Source: WAOL01 sp964399035 (GTDB lineage Archaea > Thermoproteota > Thermoprotei_A > Sulfolobales > NBVN01). From it: a stretch of DNA of 64,000 bases. The position numbers and the translations under genes were made by a program. Below are positions 51,720 through 60,794 of the stretch, one piece after another. Where the stretch lies: positions 24,799 through 88,798 of the forward strand of contig CAYNPH010000037.1 in the NCBI GenBank assembly GCA_964399035.1, read 5' to 3'. Within the stretch, counting starts at the first letter, position 1, and each line of letters opens with the position of its first letter. Under the pieces are notes generated by a model. That model ran no database searches, had not been told where the DNA came from, and saw only the letters and a list, made by a program, of their open reading frames with translations.

Positions 51720-52469
51720 TTGGCGGGTACCTTAGTGATGGTGTCGTTCGACGTGTGGAATACCTTGCTGAGGCTCGACGTGATATACGCATCAATAGCT
51801 GGTGCCGCCGCCAAGAGGCTAGGCATTAAGGGGCAGGAAGCGCTGGAAGCAGTGATTAACGCGTACGCCGAGGCCAAGAGGGCTAGGCGCAAGGGCTTAA
51901 TACCTAAGGGTAAGGACATAGTCAGCGTTTCTAGGGAGATCTTGGCGAAGTCCCTGAGAACCGACGTGAGTGTTATTGATGAAGTGATTAGCGAGGCGTT
52001 CAGCAACGTCAGCCCCGAGGCCCTCGTCGCCAAGGGTGCTTTAGAGGCCGTAAAGTACGTTAAGGATGAGGGTCTCCTAGCCGTCACGATAGGTAACGTG
52101 CTCTTCTGGCACAGCGATAAGACCGTGGAGGCACTGAATAAGGTCGGTATAGGGCGGTTACTCGACGCTCAAGTATACGCCGATAAGGTAGGCACCCCCA
52201 AGCCGGACAGGAGAATATTTCACGAGGCCCTAAGGAAGTTCGGGATCGAGCCCGAGGAAGCGCTCCACGTGGGCGACGGGGTCATCGAGGACTTCGGGGG
52301 AGCGCTGGCCGCGGGGATGAAGGCCGCCCTGATAACCCAGCAGGTGCAGGCGGTGCTGAATGTGGGGACGGACATATACTTTATTCCTTCAGTCGCTTAC
52401 GTACCAAACATACTTAAGATACTCAAGGAAGGAATCCCCGTCCCCAAGCCGGAGGTCAAGGGAACGTGA
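51720..52469 (+). CDS. HAD-superfamily hydrolase
   Basis: This phosphatase-like protein has HAD motif I in a modified form (SFDVWNTLL, where the family has DxD; the second Asp is replaced), motif III Lys with TPKPDRRIF, and motif IV GDGVIEDFGGA. The substitution of the acid/base Asp in motif I may mean altered or lost activity; haloacid dehalogenase-type enzymes also vary here. TTG 51720 follows GAGGTGGT; the in-frame GTG at 51711 is part of that site. The stop overlaps the start of thiI by four bases. Confidence 0.8.
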   Translation: MAGTLVMVSFDVWNTLLRLDVIYASIAGAAAKRLGIKGQEALEAVINAYAEAKRARRKGLIPKGKDIVSVSREILAKSLRTDVSVIDEVISEAFSNVSPEALVAKGALEAVKYVKDEGLLAVTIGNVLFWHSDKTVEALNKVGIGRLLDAQVYADKVGTPKPDRRIFHEALRKFGIEPEEALHVGDGVIEDFGGALAAGMKAALITQQVQAVLNVGTDIYFIPSVAYVPNILKILKEGIPVPKPEVKGT

Positions 52470-53956
52470 GTAGCGAGAGCAAGGCGGAGGAGGGTAAGCG
52501 CGCCCTCTACCTAATATCCGTTGCCGGGGAGATACCGCTCAAGTCACGCCGCACCAGACCTAGGTTCTTCAAGGCCCTTGAGAAGGCGCTGGGGGACGCG
52601 CTGGGCAGGCGCGGCATCAAGGAATTCAGGATATGGCGTGACGGTGCACGCCTATTCCTTGAGGCGCCACCGGACGCCGGCACGGCCTCAGCTAAGGTAT
52701 TCGGCGTCGGGAAGGTGTGTGAGGCGCTGGAACTAAGCTTTGATGGCCTAAACGACCTAGCCGCCAAGGTTGCGGAGGTTGTTAAGGGGGATGTGAGGGG
52801 CAGGAAGTTCGCGGTCCGCGTCAAGAGGGTTGGGGAACACGACTTCACATCCCTCGACGTGGCTAGGAAGGTGGGGGAACTCCTACTGCCGGAGTCGGGC
52901 GGGGTCGACCTAGAGAACCCTGAGGTTGAGGTGAAGGTAGAGGTAAGGGGTAAGGTAGCGTACGTCATCAGGGAATGCATTAAGGGGCCGGGCGGGCTAC
53001 CCCCAGGCACTGAGGGCAGGGCCCTAGCACTTTTCTCCGGGGGTTTCGACTCGCCCGTCGCGGCATGGCTCGTCGCTAGGAGGGGGGCGGAGGTTCACTT
53101 CCTGCACTTCGTGCTGGGGTCGTCCCGAAGCGCTGAGGAGGCCTTTAAGGTCGCCTCGAAACTCGCTAGGGAGTGGCTCCACGGGTACTCACCCAGGTTC
53201 ATCGTGGTTGACTTCAGGAGGGTTGCTGAGGCGATAGTCAGTAACGTCAGGCGCGACTATAGGCAGGTGGTGCTTAGGGCCCTCATGTATGAGGCCGCCT
53301 CACTACTGGCTCAGCGCATGGGTTTCGACGCCCTCGTAACGGGTGAGGCCATCGGGCAGGCATCGAGCCAAACGCTCAGGAACCTAGCGGCGATAGAGGC
53401 GGCGCTCGCAAGGAGAGGTTTCCGGACACTGATCCTCAGACCGTTGCTCGGCATGGATAAGGAGGAAATCATGGCGTGGGCCAGGAGGATAGGGACGTAC
53501 GAACTCTCGGAGAAGGTCGCGGAGTACTGCGCCATAGCACCGTCAATGGTGACGACCCGCGCTAAAGTCAGTGAGTTACTTAACGAGTTAAGCAGGGTTG
53601 ACGAGTCACTCGTTAAGTCCTCGGTAAAGGAGGCTAAGGTGCTTAACCTCCTCAAGGACACGCCGCTGGACGCAGTGCCGGAGGGCGGCGTCGAGATAGA
53701 CTACGTCCCCGAAGGCGCTATCGTGGTGGACATGAGGAGCAGGAAGGAGTACGAGGAATGGCACTACCCGGGAGCCATACACATTAGGGACGCCGGCGAC
53801 CTACGTAGGTTCAAGGGGAAGACCGTAGTCCTCTACTGCACGCACGGCAACGCCAGCTACTTAGTTGCGGAGATGCTAAGGAAGGAGGGTGTTAGGGCAT
53901 TCAGCCTTAAGGGAGGAATTAAGGGTGCTAGGAAGGCGTGCGGCCTTAAACCATGA
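52466..53956 (+). CDS. thiI: tRNA 4-thiouridine synthetase ThiI with C-terminal rhodanese domain
   Basis: ThiI adds sulfur to uridine 8 of tRNA, and its rhodanese domain also serves thiazole synthesis in some bacteria. A THUMP domain (about residues 60-165) is followed by the PP-loop ATPase motif ALFSGGFDSPVAAWL (about residues 187-201), the conserved Cys355 in EYCAIAPSMVT, and a rhodanese domain (about 400-490) with the active Cys458 in LYCTHGNAS. Most archaeal ThiI end after the ATPase domain, so this long E. coli-like form is worth noting. GTG start overlaps the HAD stop. Confidence 0.92.
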   Translation: MSSESKAEEGKRALYLISVAGEIPLKSRRTRPRFFKALEKALGDALGRRGIKEFRIWRDGARLFLEAPPDAGTASAKVFGVGKVCEALELSFDGLNDLAAKVAEVVKGDVRGRKFAVRVKRVGEHDFTSLDVARKVGELLLPESGGVDLENPEVEVKVEVRGKVAYVIRECIKGPGGLPPGTEGRALALFSGGFDSPVAAWLVARRGAEVHFLHFVLGSSRSAEEAFKVASKLAREWLHGYSPRFIVVDFRRVAEAIVSNVRRDYRQVVLRALMYEAASLLAQRMGFDALVTGEAIGQASSQTLRNLAAIEAALARRGFRTLILRPLLGMDKEEIMAWARRIGTYELSEKVAEYCAIAPSMVTTRAKVSELLNELSRVDESLVKSSVKEAKVLNLLKDTPLDAVPEGGVEIDYVPEGAIVVDMRSRKEYEEWHYPGAIHIRDAGDLRRFKGKTVVLYCTHGNASYLVAEMLRKEGVRAFSLKGGIKGARKACGLKP

Positions 53957-54770
53957 GTACGGGGGCCGGGGAGAGTCCTGCGAGGACGTTCTCGCGTAGT
54001 GGGAGCCTCCTCCCACCTAAGAGGGTGAAGCCCTTAGCGACGCGTTGCCCGCCACCCTTACCTATCACAAGTAGGTGCTCGCCCTCAACGCTCCTAACCA
54101 CCCAGTCGAGCCTCTCGTACTCTTTCCCCCCAGGGACATGATCCACCAGAACCTCCTCAACCTTACCCGGGATCCTCGCAGCTTCGAGGATCTCGGAGCA
54201 GTACTTGCCTGAGTGGTAGCACAGTAACCTAACCCTCAGGGACGGGGTTGTGAGCCACTCAAGCACCTCCCTAACCCTATCACCGCTCACCTCCCCCCTA
54301 CCCTCAACTAGGATTGACACGTTCCTCACCTCCTTTGGCGGCGGGGGCGAGGTTGACGTGTAAACGAATATGGGCGTCGGAGCACGCATTATGACTGCCT
54401 TAGTGACTGTGCCTACGATGTCCCTCGGCGGGGACTCCGTCACCGATGACGTTATCGCTATTAGGTCTATGGAGTACGTGACTGCGTACTTGAGGAGTTC
54501 CTCCTCAGGCCTCCCGTACAGTATCGCCTTCCTCACCGCTAGGACGCGGTGCTCCATGAGGGCCAGCTCCACCTCATGCACGGCTTCCTGAGCCATCCTC
54601 ACGAAGGTGTTTCTGAGGAGCGGGGTTATCGGTAGCCTCGACCTATGCGTGGGGACCACGGAGACTAGGTGGTAAGTCATGTTGGGGTTCATCGTGGCTA
54701 CGTACTTAGCCGCCCTAACGACTAAGTCGCTCCTAGCCGAGCATATGAGAACCTGCCTTAAGGGGGGCAC
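53946..54770 (-). CDS. universal stress protein (two Usp-like halves)
   Basis: This soluble protein has an N-terminal Usp half (residues 1-140) with VLICSARS, DLIAITSSVTES and a degenerate ATP loop (GTVTKAVIMRAPTPIFVY), where the family reads GSVSxxVxxxxxxPVxVV. The second half (about 145-274) repeats the fold more loosely and ends GLSPAPVLMV. It lies 24 bases after the ArsB/NhaD-like transporter on the same strand, so it may modulate that transporter; Usp domains are known to do this. Its 3' end overlaps thiI by 11 bases. Confidence 0.7.
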   Translation of the reverse strand: MPPLRQVLICSARSDLVVRAAKYVATMNPNMTYHLVSVVPTHRSRLPITPLLRNTFVRMAQEAVHEVELALMEHRVLAVRKAILYGRPEEELLKYAVTYSIDLIAITSSVTESPPRDIVGTVTKAVIMRAPTPIFVYTSTSPPPPKEVRNVSILVEGRGEVSGDRVREVLEWLTTPSLRVRLLCYHSGKYCSEILEAARIPGKVEEVLVDHVPGGKEYERLDWVVRSVEGEHLLVIGKGGGQRVAKGFTLLGGRRLPLRENVLAGLSPAPVLMV

Positions 54771-54794
54771 CCATGTAAGTATGTGTGTTCACTC

Positions 54795-56093
54795 CTATAT
54801 ATGCAGAACGCAGTACCTGATGATTAGGTAGGCGGTGGAGACAGCGACAGTTACGGTCATCACGGGCATGCCGTACTTGAGGAATGACCTGAAGGATATG
54901 TGGTGCCCGTGCCTCTCAGCGATACCCGCGACGACGACGTTGGCGCTCGCACCGACCAGCGTGCCGTTACCGCCTAAGCACCCGCCTAGGCTTAAGGCCC
55001 AGTATAGGGGCGTCGACGACACTGAGGCGACGGTAGCGATCCTAGCTATCACGGGTATCATGGACATCACGAACGGTATGTTGTCGACGAAGGCGGACAC
55101 TATGGCTGAAACCCAAACGATTATTATTAAGAGGGCCGCGTAGCCGCGGGCAACGGACATTATCGCCCCTGCTATGAAGTCCATCACGCCTAGGGCCTCA
55201 ACGCCCCGTATAACTATGAACATCGCCATGAAGAACACCAGCGTGGACCAATCAACATCGGAAAGCACGTCCTCTATCCCCACCCTACCCCTAGCAAGCA
55301 TTAAGAGGATCCCTATCCCAACGATCGGCGGTATCGCCGGAGGGTACTCAAACACGTCCTCAAGCCCGAAGAGGGCGAGCGTCACCGAGAGCGAGATCAA
55401 CGCCTTGTAGAGGAGGGGCCTATCAACACTGGTTACCCACCCATTAACGCTCTCTGAGCTCGGCGAGTACCTCCTCAACCATCCACGCAGGAGGACGGTC
55501 ATCACGCCTAGGAAGGCCAGGAAGCTCATCGTTACTGCCGGGGTTAAGTTGTAGATGAAGTCCTTGAACCCTAACCCGGCCTTAGAGCCTATGAGTATGT
55601 TGGGCGGGTCACCTATCAGCGTGGCCGTCCCGCCGATGTTGGAGGCGAAGACTATGGAGAGGAGTATTGGCCTCGGGTCTATCCTCAACCTCCTGGAGAT
55701 CTCGAGTATTACTGGCGATATTAGGAGGACGGTCGTCACGTTATCTATGAATGCCGACACCGTGGCCGTTACGGCGGAGAGAACGGCTATTAGGGTGAAT
55801 GGCTTGGCGTGAAGCCTCCTCAGAAGCGCTGATGAGGCGTGGCTGAATATCCCGGTCTTGCTGAGGATGCTCACGAACATCATCATGCACATGAGGAGGA
55901 GTATGGTGTTCATGTCTATCTCGTTAATCAGGTCGGTGAATCCCACGAACCTTAGCACTATGTCTAGAACAACCACGACGGCCGCCGTGAAGAGGGCGGC
56001 GACGGTCCTGTGGACTATCTCGAGGGTCAGCAGCGTGTATAGGAGGATGAGGACGCCGAAGCCTAGCGCCACGCTAGTAACGCTGTATTCCAA
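54795..56093 (-). CDS. ArsB/NhaD-superfamily ion transporter (SLC13-like)
   Basis: This is an integral carrier with about 11-12 helices in two inverted halves. The repeated motifs are AFIDNVTTVLLISPV and AFVDNIPFVMSMIPV, both typical of the ArsB/NhaD/CitT group, and GDPPNILIGSKAG and GNGTLVGASANV form the matching pore loops. Likely cargo is Na+/H+ or an oxyanion; the ArsB specificity is not supported by an arsenic operon here. It is upstream of the Usp gene on the same strand. Confidence 0.85.
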   Translation of the reverse strand: MEYSVTSVALGFGVLILLYTLLTLEIVHRTVAALFTAAVVVVLDIVLRFVGFTDLINEIDMNTILLLMCMMMFVSILSKTGIFSHASSALLRRLHAKPFTLIAVLSAVTATVSAFIDNVTTVLLISPVILEISRRLRIDPRPILLSIVFASNIGGTATLIGDPPNILIGSKAGLGFKDFIYNLTPAVTMSFLAFLGVMTVLLRGWLRRYSPSSESVNGWVTSVDRPLLYKALISLSVTLALFGLEDVFEYPPAIPPIVGIGILLMLARGRVGIEDVLSDVDWSTLVFFMAMFIVIRGVEALGVMDFIAGAIMSVARGYAALLIIIVWVSAIVSAFVDNIPFVMSMIPVIARIATVASVSSTPLYWALSLGGCLGGNGTLVGASANVVVAGIAERHGHHISFRSFLKYGMPVMTVTVAVSTAYLIIRYCVLHI

Positions 56094-56250
56094 CCACGTA
56101 CCCCTCCAAACCGAAGGATAAGTTACGCTGTATTCCCGGGACAGGTAAAAGTTTGTGGGCGAACTTTAAAGAATTGCTACCTCCTCACGCGTTGGGGCGT
56201 CACGCGTTTTAACTCTCGGTGCAAATACGTATTGGCTGGAGGGGGTAGCG

Positions 56251-57459
56251 GTGCCTGGTGCTGAGGAGCTGGTGTATAGTGTGTTCCTGGCATTCGGCCT
56301 AGCCTTAACCGTGGGTAAGCTTGCTGAGGAAGCCCTGTCTAGGCTGGGGGCGCCTCCCGTTCTCGGCGACCTCCTCGCAGGGCTGGTTCTAGGCTCCACT
56401 CTACTCAACATTTACCCGACTAACGAGGTCGTCAAGACGCTCTCATGGTTCGGCATAAGCTTACTGCTGTTCTATGCCGGGTTAGAGACCAGGTACTCGG
56501 AGTTCATGCGTAGCCTCCCAATGTACGGCATCATAACCGTGGGTGAGGTGATAGCCGCATTCAGCATAGGGTACATGGTTGGGATAGCGTTCGGGTACAG
56601 CCCCGACAGGGCCTACTTCGTGGGCTCCATACTAGTCGCCACCAGCGTCTCCCTGTCGGTGAGGACCCTCATCGAGATAGGGAAGTTAACGAGTGTGGAG
56701 GGCAAGACCATACTGGGCATAGCGGTGCTGGATGACCTCGCAGCCCTCATCGTGATAGTTGCTGGTGCCTCCCTAGCTAAGCAGGGGGGCTTCAGCCCCG
56801 TAGGGCTGGTTAAGAGTGCTGGTCTAGCCCTCGTGGCTTGGTACGTCACCCTAGTGGCCCTCCATAAGGCAAGTAACTTCATCACCCGGAAGGCAAGGAG
56901 GTTGAGGGTGGAGGGCTCGCTCTTCGCGTTCGTGGTCGGCACGTTCGCCATACTGGCCTACGTCGTTAAGTACGTGGGTGTCTCCTACCTGGTCGTGGCG
57001 TACGCCTCCGGCCTAGCGTTCTCGGAGTCACGCGGGATCAAAAGAATCGCGGAGAACGTGCGCTCCATAGCGATGCCGTTCTCGGTGCTCTTCTTCATGA
57101 CGACGGCCGCAGCGATAAACGTGCGTACGGCCCTGAACCCGCACTACGCCCTATTCTACGCCGCGATGATAGGGGCAGCCTTCGCCGGTAAGTTAATGGG
57201 TGGCGGATTAACTTCCTTCCTCATAGGGTACCCGGCCAGGGCCGCGTTAAGGATCGGTACGGGCTTATTCCCTAGGGCGGAATTCTGTATCGTGGCCGCC
57301 TACTTCGCCTACACCAGCGGCATCCTAGGCCCTGAAGCCTACCTAGCGGCGCTACTCATAACGATCGTAACGAACTTCGCGACCCCACCACTCCTAAAGA
57401 CAGTATTCATGCGGGGTCCCGAAACGAGGGCGGTCAAGTTTAGATGGCAGAGAAGCTAG
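56251..57459 (+). CDS. CPA2-family cation/proton antiporter (KefB/NhaS-like)
   Basis: This membrane antiporter has 12-13 helices. Visible family blocks are GLVLGSTLL, FYAGLET, the unwound-helix region VATSVSLSVRTLIEIG, and GIAVLDDLAALIVI with the paired ion-binding aspartates. The 402-aa length means it lacks a cytoplasmic RCK domain. It exchanges Na+ or K+ for protons. GTG 56251 follows GGAGGGGG. It diverges from the ArsB/NhaD-like gene across a 157-base gap with AT-rich sequence. Confidence 0.88.
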   Translation: MPGAEELVYSVFLAFGLALTVGKLAEEALSRLGAPPVLGDLLAGLVLGSTLLNIYPTNEVVKTLSWFGISLLLFYAGLETRYSEFMRSLPMYGIITVGEVIAAFSIGYMVGIAFGYSPDRAYFVGSILVATSVSLSVRTLIEIGKLTSVEGKTILGIAVLDDLAALIVIVAGASLAKQGGFSPVGLVKSAGLALVAWYVTLVALHKASNFITRKARRLRVEGSLFAFVVGTFAILAYVVKYVGVSYLVVAYASGLAFSESRGIKRIAENVRSIAMPFSVLFFMTTAAAINVRTALNPHYALFYAAMIGAAFAGKLMGGGLTSFLIGYPARAALRIGTGLFPRAEFCIVAAYFAYTSGILGPEAYLAALLITIVTNFATPPLLKTVFMRGPETRAVKFRWQRS

Positions 57460-57507
57460 CGAGTTTAAGTAGCATTGGGTATGGGCAACAGCATTCAATG
57501 CCCAATC

Positions 57508-58035
57508 CTAGGGAACGAAGAGGGTGAGAACGTCCTCGCACTCGTTTAAGTTGTTCTTAACTATGACGGGAACCTCGTGAAGTCCCTCGCTGGCGAGCAG
57601 TTCCTTGACGCTACCCCTAGCGCTCGAAGGGCAGACAATGCATGCTGGTACGCCGTAGCGACTCATGTACTCGAGTAGCTCGTCGGCGTCGTTAATGATG
57701 AGGATGGGTGCCCCGATAGGGCATTCCTTGAAGCCCTCCACGAGCACCACGTCGATGTCGTCGGGTAGCGACCTTAGCGCGTCCTCCAACTCGAGCTCCT
57801 TCCTCATGACCTCGCACTTCATCATCATCTTGCCTGAGACCGCGACGGCCACGTCGGCACCTGACTTGAGGAACCTGCCGCTGTCCCCTAGGACACCTAT
57901 CCCTGTGTGCGCGTGCTTGACGGTGGCGACGCGGAATCCCCTCATCTTCAACTCCCTTACCATGCATTCAAGCAGGGTTGTCTTACCGCGTTTCCTAACT
58001 ACCGAAACCACCTTAATGATGGCTGGCATCCCCAT
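57508..58035 (-). CDS. mobB: molybdopterin-guanine dinucleotide biosynthesis adaptor MobB
   Basis: This small GTPase-like protein helps attach GMP to molybdopterin. It keeps GKTTLLE in the P-loop (about residues 17-23) but the usual first glycine is replaced (SVVRKRGKTT), and DVVLVEGFK (Walker B plus conserved EGFK) is present. It lacks the typical Cys-rich extension and is 175 aa long. The ATG 58035/58029 pair leaves the start uncertain. It is divergent from the M42 peptidase gene with only 76 bases between. Formate dehydrogenase in this window would use the bis-MGD cofactor. Confidence 0.85.
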   Translation of the reverse strand: MGMPAIIKVVSVVRKRGKTTLLECMVRELKMRGFRVATVKHAHTGIGVLGDSGRFLKSGADVAVAVSGKMMMKCEVMRKELELEDALRSLPDDIDVVLVEGFKECPIGAPILIINDADELLEYMSRYGVPACIVCPSSARGSVKELLASEGLHEVPVIVKNNLNECEDVLTLFVP

Positions 58036-58111
58036 CCCTTACCCTCAAGTATTGCTTAGATACGGTAAGTTAATTTTCTTCCCCGTACCTAACCTCATCG
58101 GTGCGTTGAAA

Positions 58112-59224
58112 GTGCCTGAGTCACGCGTGAGTAAGGACTCAATTCTTCAATCACTAATCAAGTACTGCTCGAAACCCTCACCACCGGGATTCGAGGATGA
58201 GGTGAGGGAACTAGTTATTGAGGATCTCAAGGAACTCAGCGACGAGGTCTGGGTTGACGCGTTAGGCAACGTCATAGCCGTTAAGAGGGGGCGCGGCGAA
58301 GGACGCGTCATGGTCGCAGCACACATGGACGAGATCGGGTTAATGATCAGGCACGTCACTAAGGAAGGATTCCTGAAATTCGCCCCCATAGGCGGGTGGG
58401 TCGACAGGATACTTCCAGGGCAGCGCGTGATCATCAAGACGCTGGACGGGCGCTTAATACGTGGGGTTATCGGGTGCAAGGCCCCGCACGTCATGAAGCC
58501 CGAGGAGGCGAAGCAAGTCATCCCCATAGGCGACCTCTTCATTGACGTCGGGGCATCGAGCCGTGAGGAGGCTGAGGGAATGGGGATCACGCCCGGCGCG
58601 GTCGCGGTCATTGAGAGGGACGTGGCTAGGTTAGGGAACCCGGACATCGTCACTGGTAGGGGCTTCGACGACAAGGTCGGGTTAGCCGTCATGATCGAAG
58701 CCCTAAGAACCCTCAACGAGCACGGGGTGGACGTGTACGCCGTAGCCACGGTTCAGGAGGAGGTCGGGCTTAAGGGGGCCAGGGTCGCCGCGTTCTCCAT
58801 AACGCCGCACCTAGGCATAGCGCTGGACACTACCATAGCCTCAGACATGCCCGGCGTCGAAGAACACGACTACATAACCAGGATAGGGAAGGGGCCGGCG
58901 ATCAAGGTGATGGACGGGAGGAAGGGCACGGGCCTAATAACGCACCCAGCGATAAGGGACCTCCTGATAGAGGTGGCGAAGCGTGAAGGCATACCCTACC
59001 AGCTGGAGGTGCTCACGGGAGGGACCACGGACGCATCGATAATACAGCTCACCAAGGACGGAGTCCCCGCAGGAACGATATCCGTCCCGACGAGGTACGT
59101 GCACTCACCCGTGGAGACCCTAAACCTCAATGACGCGGCCAACGCGGCGAAACTCCTTAAGGCGTTCCTAGAGACCGTCAGCGGCGACTGGATAGCGAGG
59201 AACCTTAAGCGCAGGGTAAAGTAA
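58112..59224 (+). CDS. M42-family aminopeptidase
   Basis: This is a cytoplasmic dinuclear-metal peptidase of the tetrahedral (TET) aminopeptidase family. Motifs run in order: PGFEDEVREL, DALGNVIAVKRG, AAHMDEIGLM (His/Asp metal ligands), the catalytic Glu-Glu in VATVQEEVGLKGA and ALDTTIASDMPG with a metal Asp, and RYVHSPVETLNLND near the end. 370 aa. I set the start at GTG 58112, after GGTG; the open frame further back (to 57665) lies over the opposing mobB gene. GTG 58127 is an alternative. It releases N-terminal residues from peptides. Confidence 0.9.
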   Translation: MPESRVSKDSILQSLIKYCSKPSPPGFEDEVRELVIEDLKELSDEVWVDALGNVIAVKRGRGEGRVMVAAHMDEIGLMIRHVTKEGFLKFAPIGGWVDRILPGQRVIIKTLDGRLIRGVIGCKAPHVMKPEEAKQVIPIGDLFIDVGASSREEAEGMGITPGAVAVIERDVARLGNPDIVTGRGFDDKVGLAVMIEALRTLNEHGVDVYAVATVQEEVGLKGARVAAFSITPHLGIALDTTIASDMPGVEEHDYITRIGKGPAIKVMDGRKGTGLITHPAIRDLLIEVAKREGIPYQLEVLTGGTTDASIIQLTKDGVPAGTISVPTRYVHSPVETLNLNDAANAAKLLKAFLETVSGDWIARNLKRRVK

Positions 59225-59277
59225 GGCGGAAGTTAGCGGGTCGCGGAACACGTCACTGCACCTAGGAGGTAAAAGCA

Positions 59278-59952
59278 TTGAGCGGCCAGAGAGCGAGGGC
59301 CTTACTAATAGACTACGGCGGCGTGCTCTACGCCGAGTCCAAGGACTTCCGGGAGTCCCTCAGGACAGCGATCCTCAAGTACCTCCTGAGGATCGGGGTG
59401 AGTGACGCAAGCATGGAGAGCGTAGGCAACGCCATGAAGTCATGGTCCCTGGAGGGCCCGGTCGAGCAGGAAATAGGGTACGCAGCCGCACATGTACTAG
59501 CCGAGCACGGCGTCACGCCAAAACCAAGCGTGGTGAAGGGACTTGAGGCCATTATGAAGGCCCAAGTAATCCTAAACACGGAGCCATTGCCATGGGCGGA
59601 GCAACTACTCACGATAGCGGCGGACGCAGGACTACGGATAGCCCTTGTGTCGAACCACTGGTGCCACGAATGCGTCCTAGCAACCATGGAGAGGGACGGA
59701 CTCCTAAAGTACTTCGACACCGTCATCACGAGCGACCTAGTCGGGTACTGCAAGCCGGACAAGCACATCTACGAAGCAGCCGTAAAGCTACTCAAGGTAG
59801 AGCCCCACGAAGCCGTCTTCGTAGATGACAACGAAGCCAACGTTCAGGGGGCGTTAAACGCGGGGTTCCTCGATGCCTACCGGTTTGCACGTGGGTCAAA
59901 TGTTGCTAACGTAATGCTAGGGTTTAACAGGTTTCTTTTCAAGTATTTATAA
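59278..59952 (+). CDS. HAD-superfamily phosphatase
   Basis: This HAD protein has motif I LLIDYGGVLY (D-x-G, again without the second Asp), motif II VSNHW, motif III KPDKHIYEAA and motif IV VDDNEANVQGA. It belongs to subfamily IA (with an alpha-helical cap). At 224 aa the length is right. The TTG start at 59278 follows a strong AGGAGGT. Substrate unknown. It is the second HAD gene in the window without the motif-I acid/base Asp. Confidence 0.8.
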   Translation: MSGQRARALLIDYGGVLYAESKDFRESLRTAILKYLLRIGVSDASMESVGNAMKSWSLEGPVEQEIGYAAAHVLAEHGVTPKPSVVKGLEAIMKAQVILNTEPLPWAEQLLTIAADAGLRIALVSNHWCHECVLATMERDGLLKYFDTVITSDLVGYCKPDKHIYEAAVKLLKVEPHEAVFVDDNEANVQGALNAGFLDAYRFARGSNVANVMLGFNRFLFKYL

Positions 59953-60035
59953 TAACTACCTGCGTGTTCACTCCTAATATTTCTAAACTAAGTAGTTTAA
60001 ATATTATATTTCCGACATAGTGTGTCAAAGCAAAA

Positions 60036-60047
60036 TACTTAAAAATA
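60036..60047 (+). promoter_or_regulatory. promoter of the SRPBCC-like gene
   Basis: TACTTAAAAATA is TATA-like, 50-61 bases before the ATG at 60097, and GAGGT (about 60080-60084) is the ribosome binding site. The wider 144-base gap (59953-60096) is AT-rich with T-tracts (TATTATATTTCC) after the upstream gene but holds no gene. Confidence 0.4.
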
Positions 60048-60096
60048 TGAAGGAAACCATTAATTAATGAAGTAGTTAAGCGAGGTACTTCGCAAA

Positions 60097-60660
60097 ATGC
60101 TAAGGCATTCAATAACACGGAAAGTAAGGATGCTCCCTGAGGATTTCATAAAGTCCTTAAAGCACCCGGAGAACTTCCTTGGCTTAAGCAAGTATGTGGA
60201 GTCCATCGTTCCTGTGGAGGAAGGGAAGTATGAGGTAGTGTTCAGGTGGGTTAAGTGGGGCATGACGAAGAGGTACTGGGTGAAGTTTAGGGTTATTAGC
60301 GAAGGCAATACGGTGGTTTACGAGGCGCTACCAGACTCAGAGAACTACATGAAGATGATATTCACCATAGTTAAGAACCCCGAGGAAAAATCAATTAACC
60401 TGAATGTTTACGCTGAGATGGAGGCCGGAACGCTCGCCAAGTTGCTTGGCAAGAAGGACTTTAGCGCCTTCGTAGAGGAGTTAGTTGACACGAGCATCAA
60501 GGAGATAATGCGTAGGATGCTTGAAAGCAAAGAGAAGCAGGTGAATTGCGAGGAATGCGCGTTCTATGAAATCACCAGACGGTACTGCTACGCTATAGAG
60601 AGGAGCGTGGAGGACCCTTCACGCCCCCCATGTGGCGGGAAGTTCTTCAAACCGGCGTGA
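60097..60660 (+). CDS. SRPBCC/START-like protein with C-terminal Cys-rich motif
   Basis: Residues ~1-130 suggest the SRPBCC (helix-grip) fold: an opening helix after HSITRKVRMLPEDF, several beta strands (KYEVVFRWVKWGM, YWVKFRVI, NTVVYEAL) and a long C-terminal helix (FVEELVDTSIKEIMRRML). The last ~40 residues carry CEECAFYEITRRYC and PPCGGKF, a possible zinc site. No catalytic residues are identifiable, and such folds usually bind hydrophobic ligands. ATG 60097 start. No close operon partner. Confidence 0.5.
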   Translation: MLRHSITRKVRMLPEDFIKSLKHPENFLGLSKYVESIVPVEEGKYEVVFRWVKWGMTKRYWVKFRVISEGNTVVYEALPDSENYMKMIFTIVKNPEEKSINLNVYAEMEAGTLAKLLGKKDFSAFVEELVDTSIKEIMRRMLESKEKQVNCEECAFYEITRRYCYAIERSVEDPSRPPCGGKFFKPA

Positions 60661-60794
60661 GGATCTGGCAACTTGGTTTTTAGTTTGTGACCCCATCCCT
60701 ACTTTAAGGTTACCTTTGAATCTCTACGTGGAAGTGTTTATTAACTACTCCAACAGCTTCACCGTTGAGGTGATTAGGCACGGCGGATGGTGGG

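Noticed and set aside
57665..58111. Long N-terminal extension of the M42 peptidase
   Set aside because: The codons overlap most of the opposing mobB gene and the residues are low-complexity and Ser-rich, as expected of an antisense shadow. The M42 core begins just after 58112.
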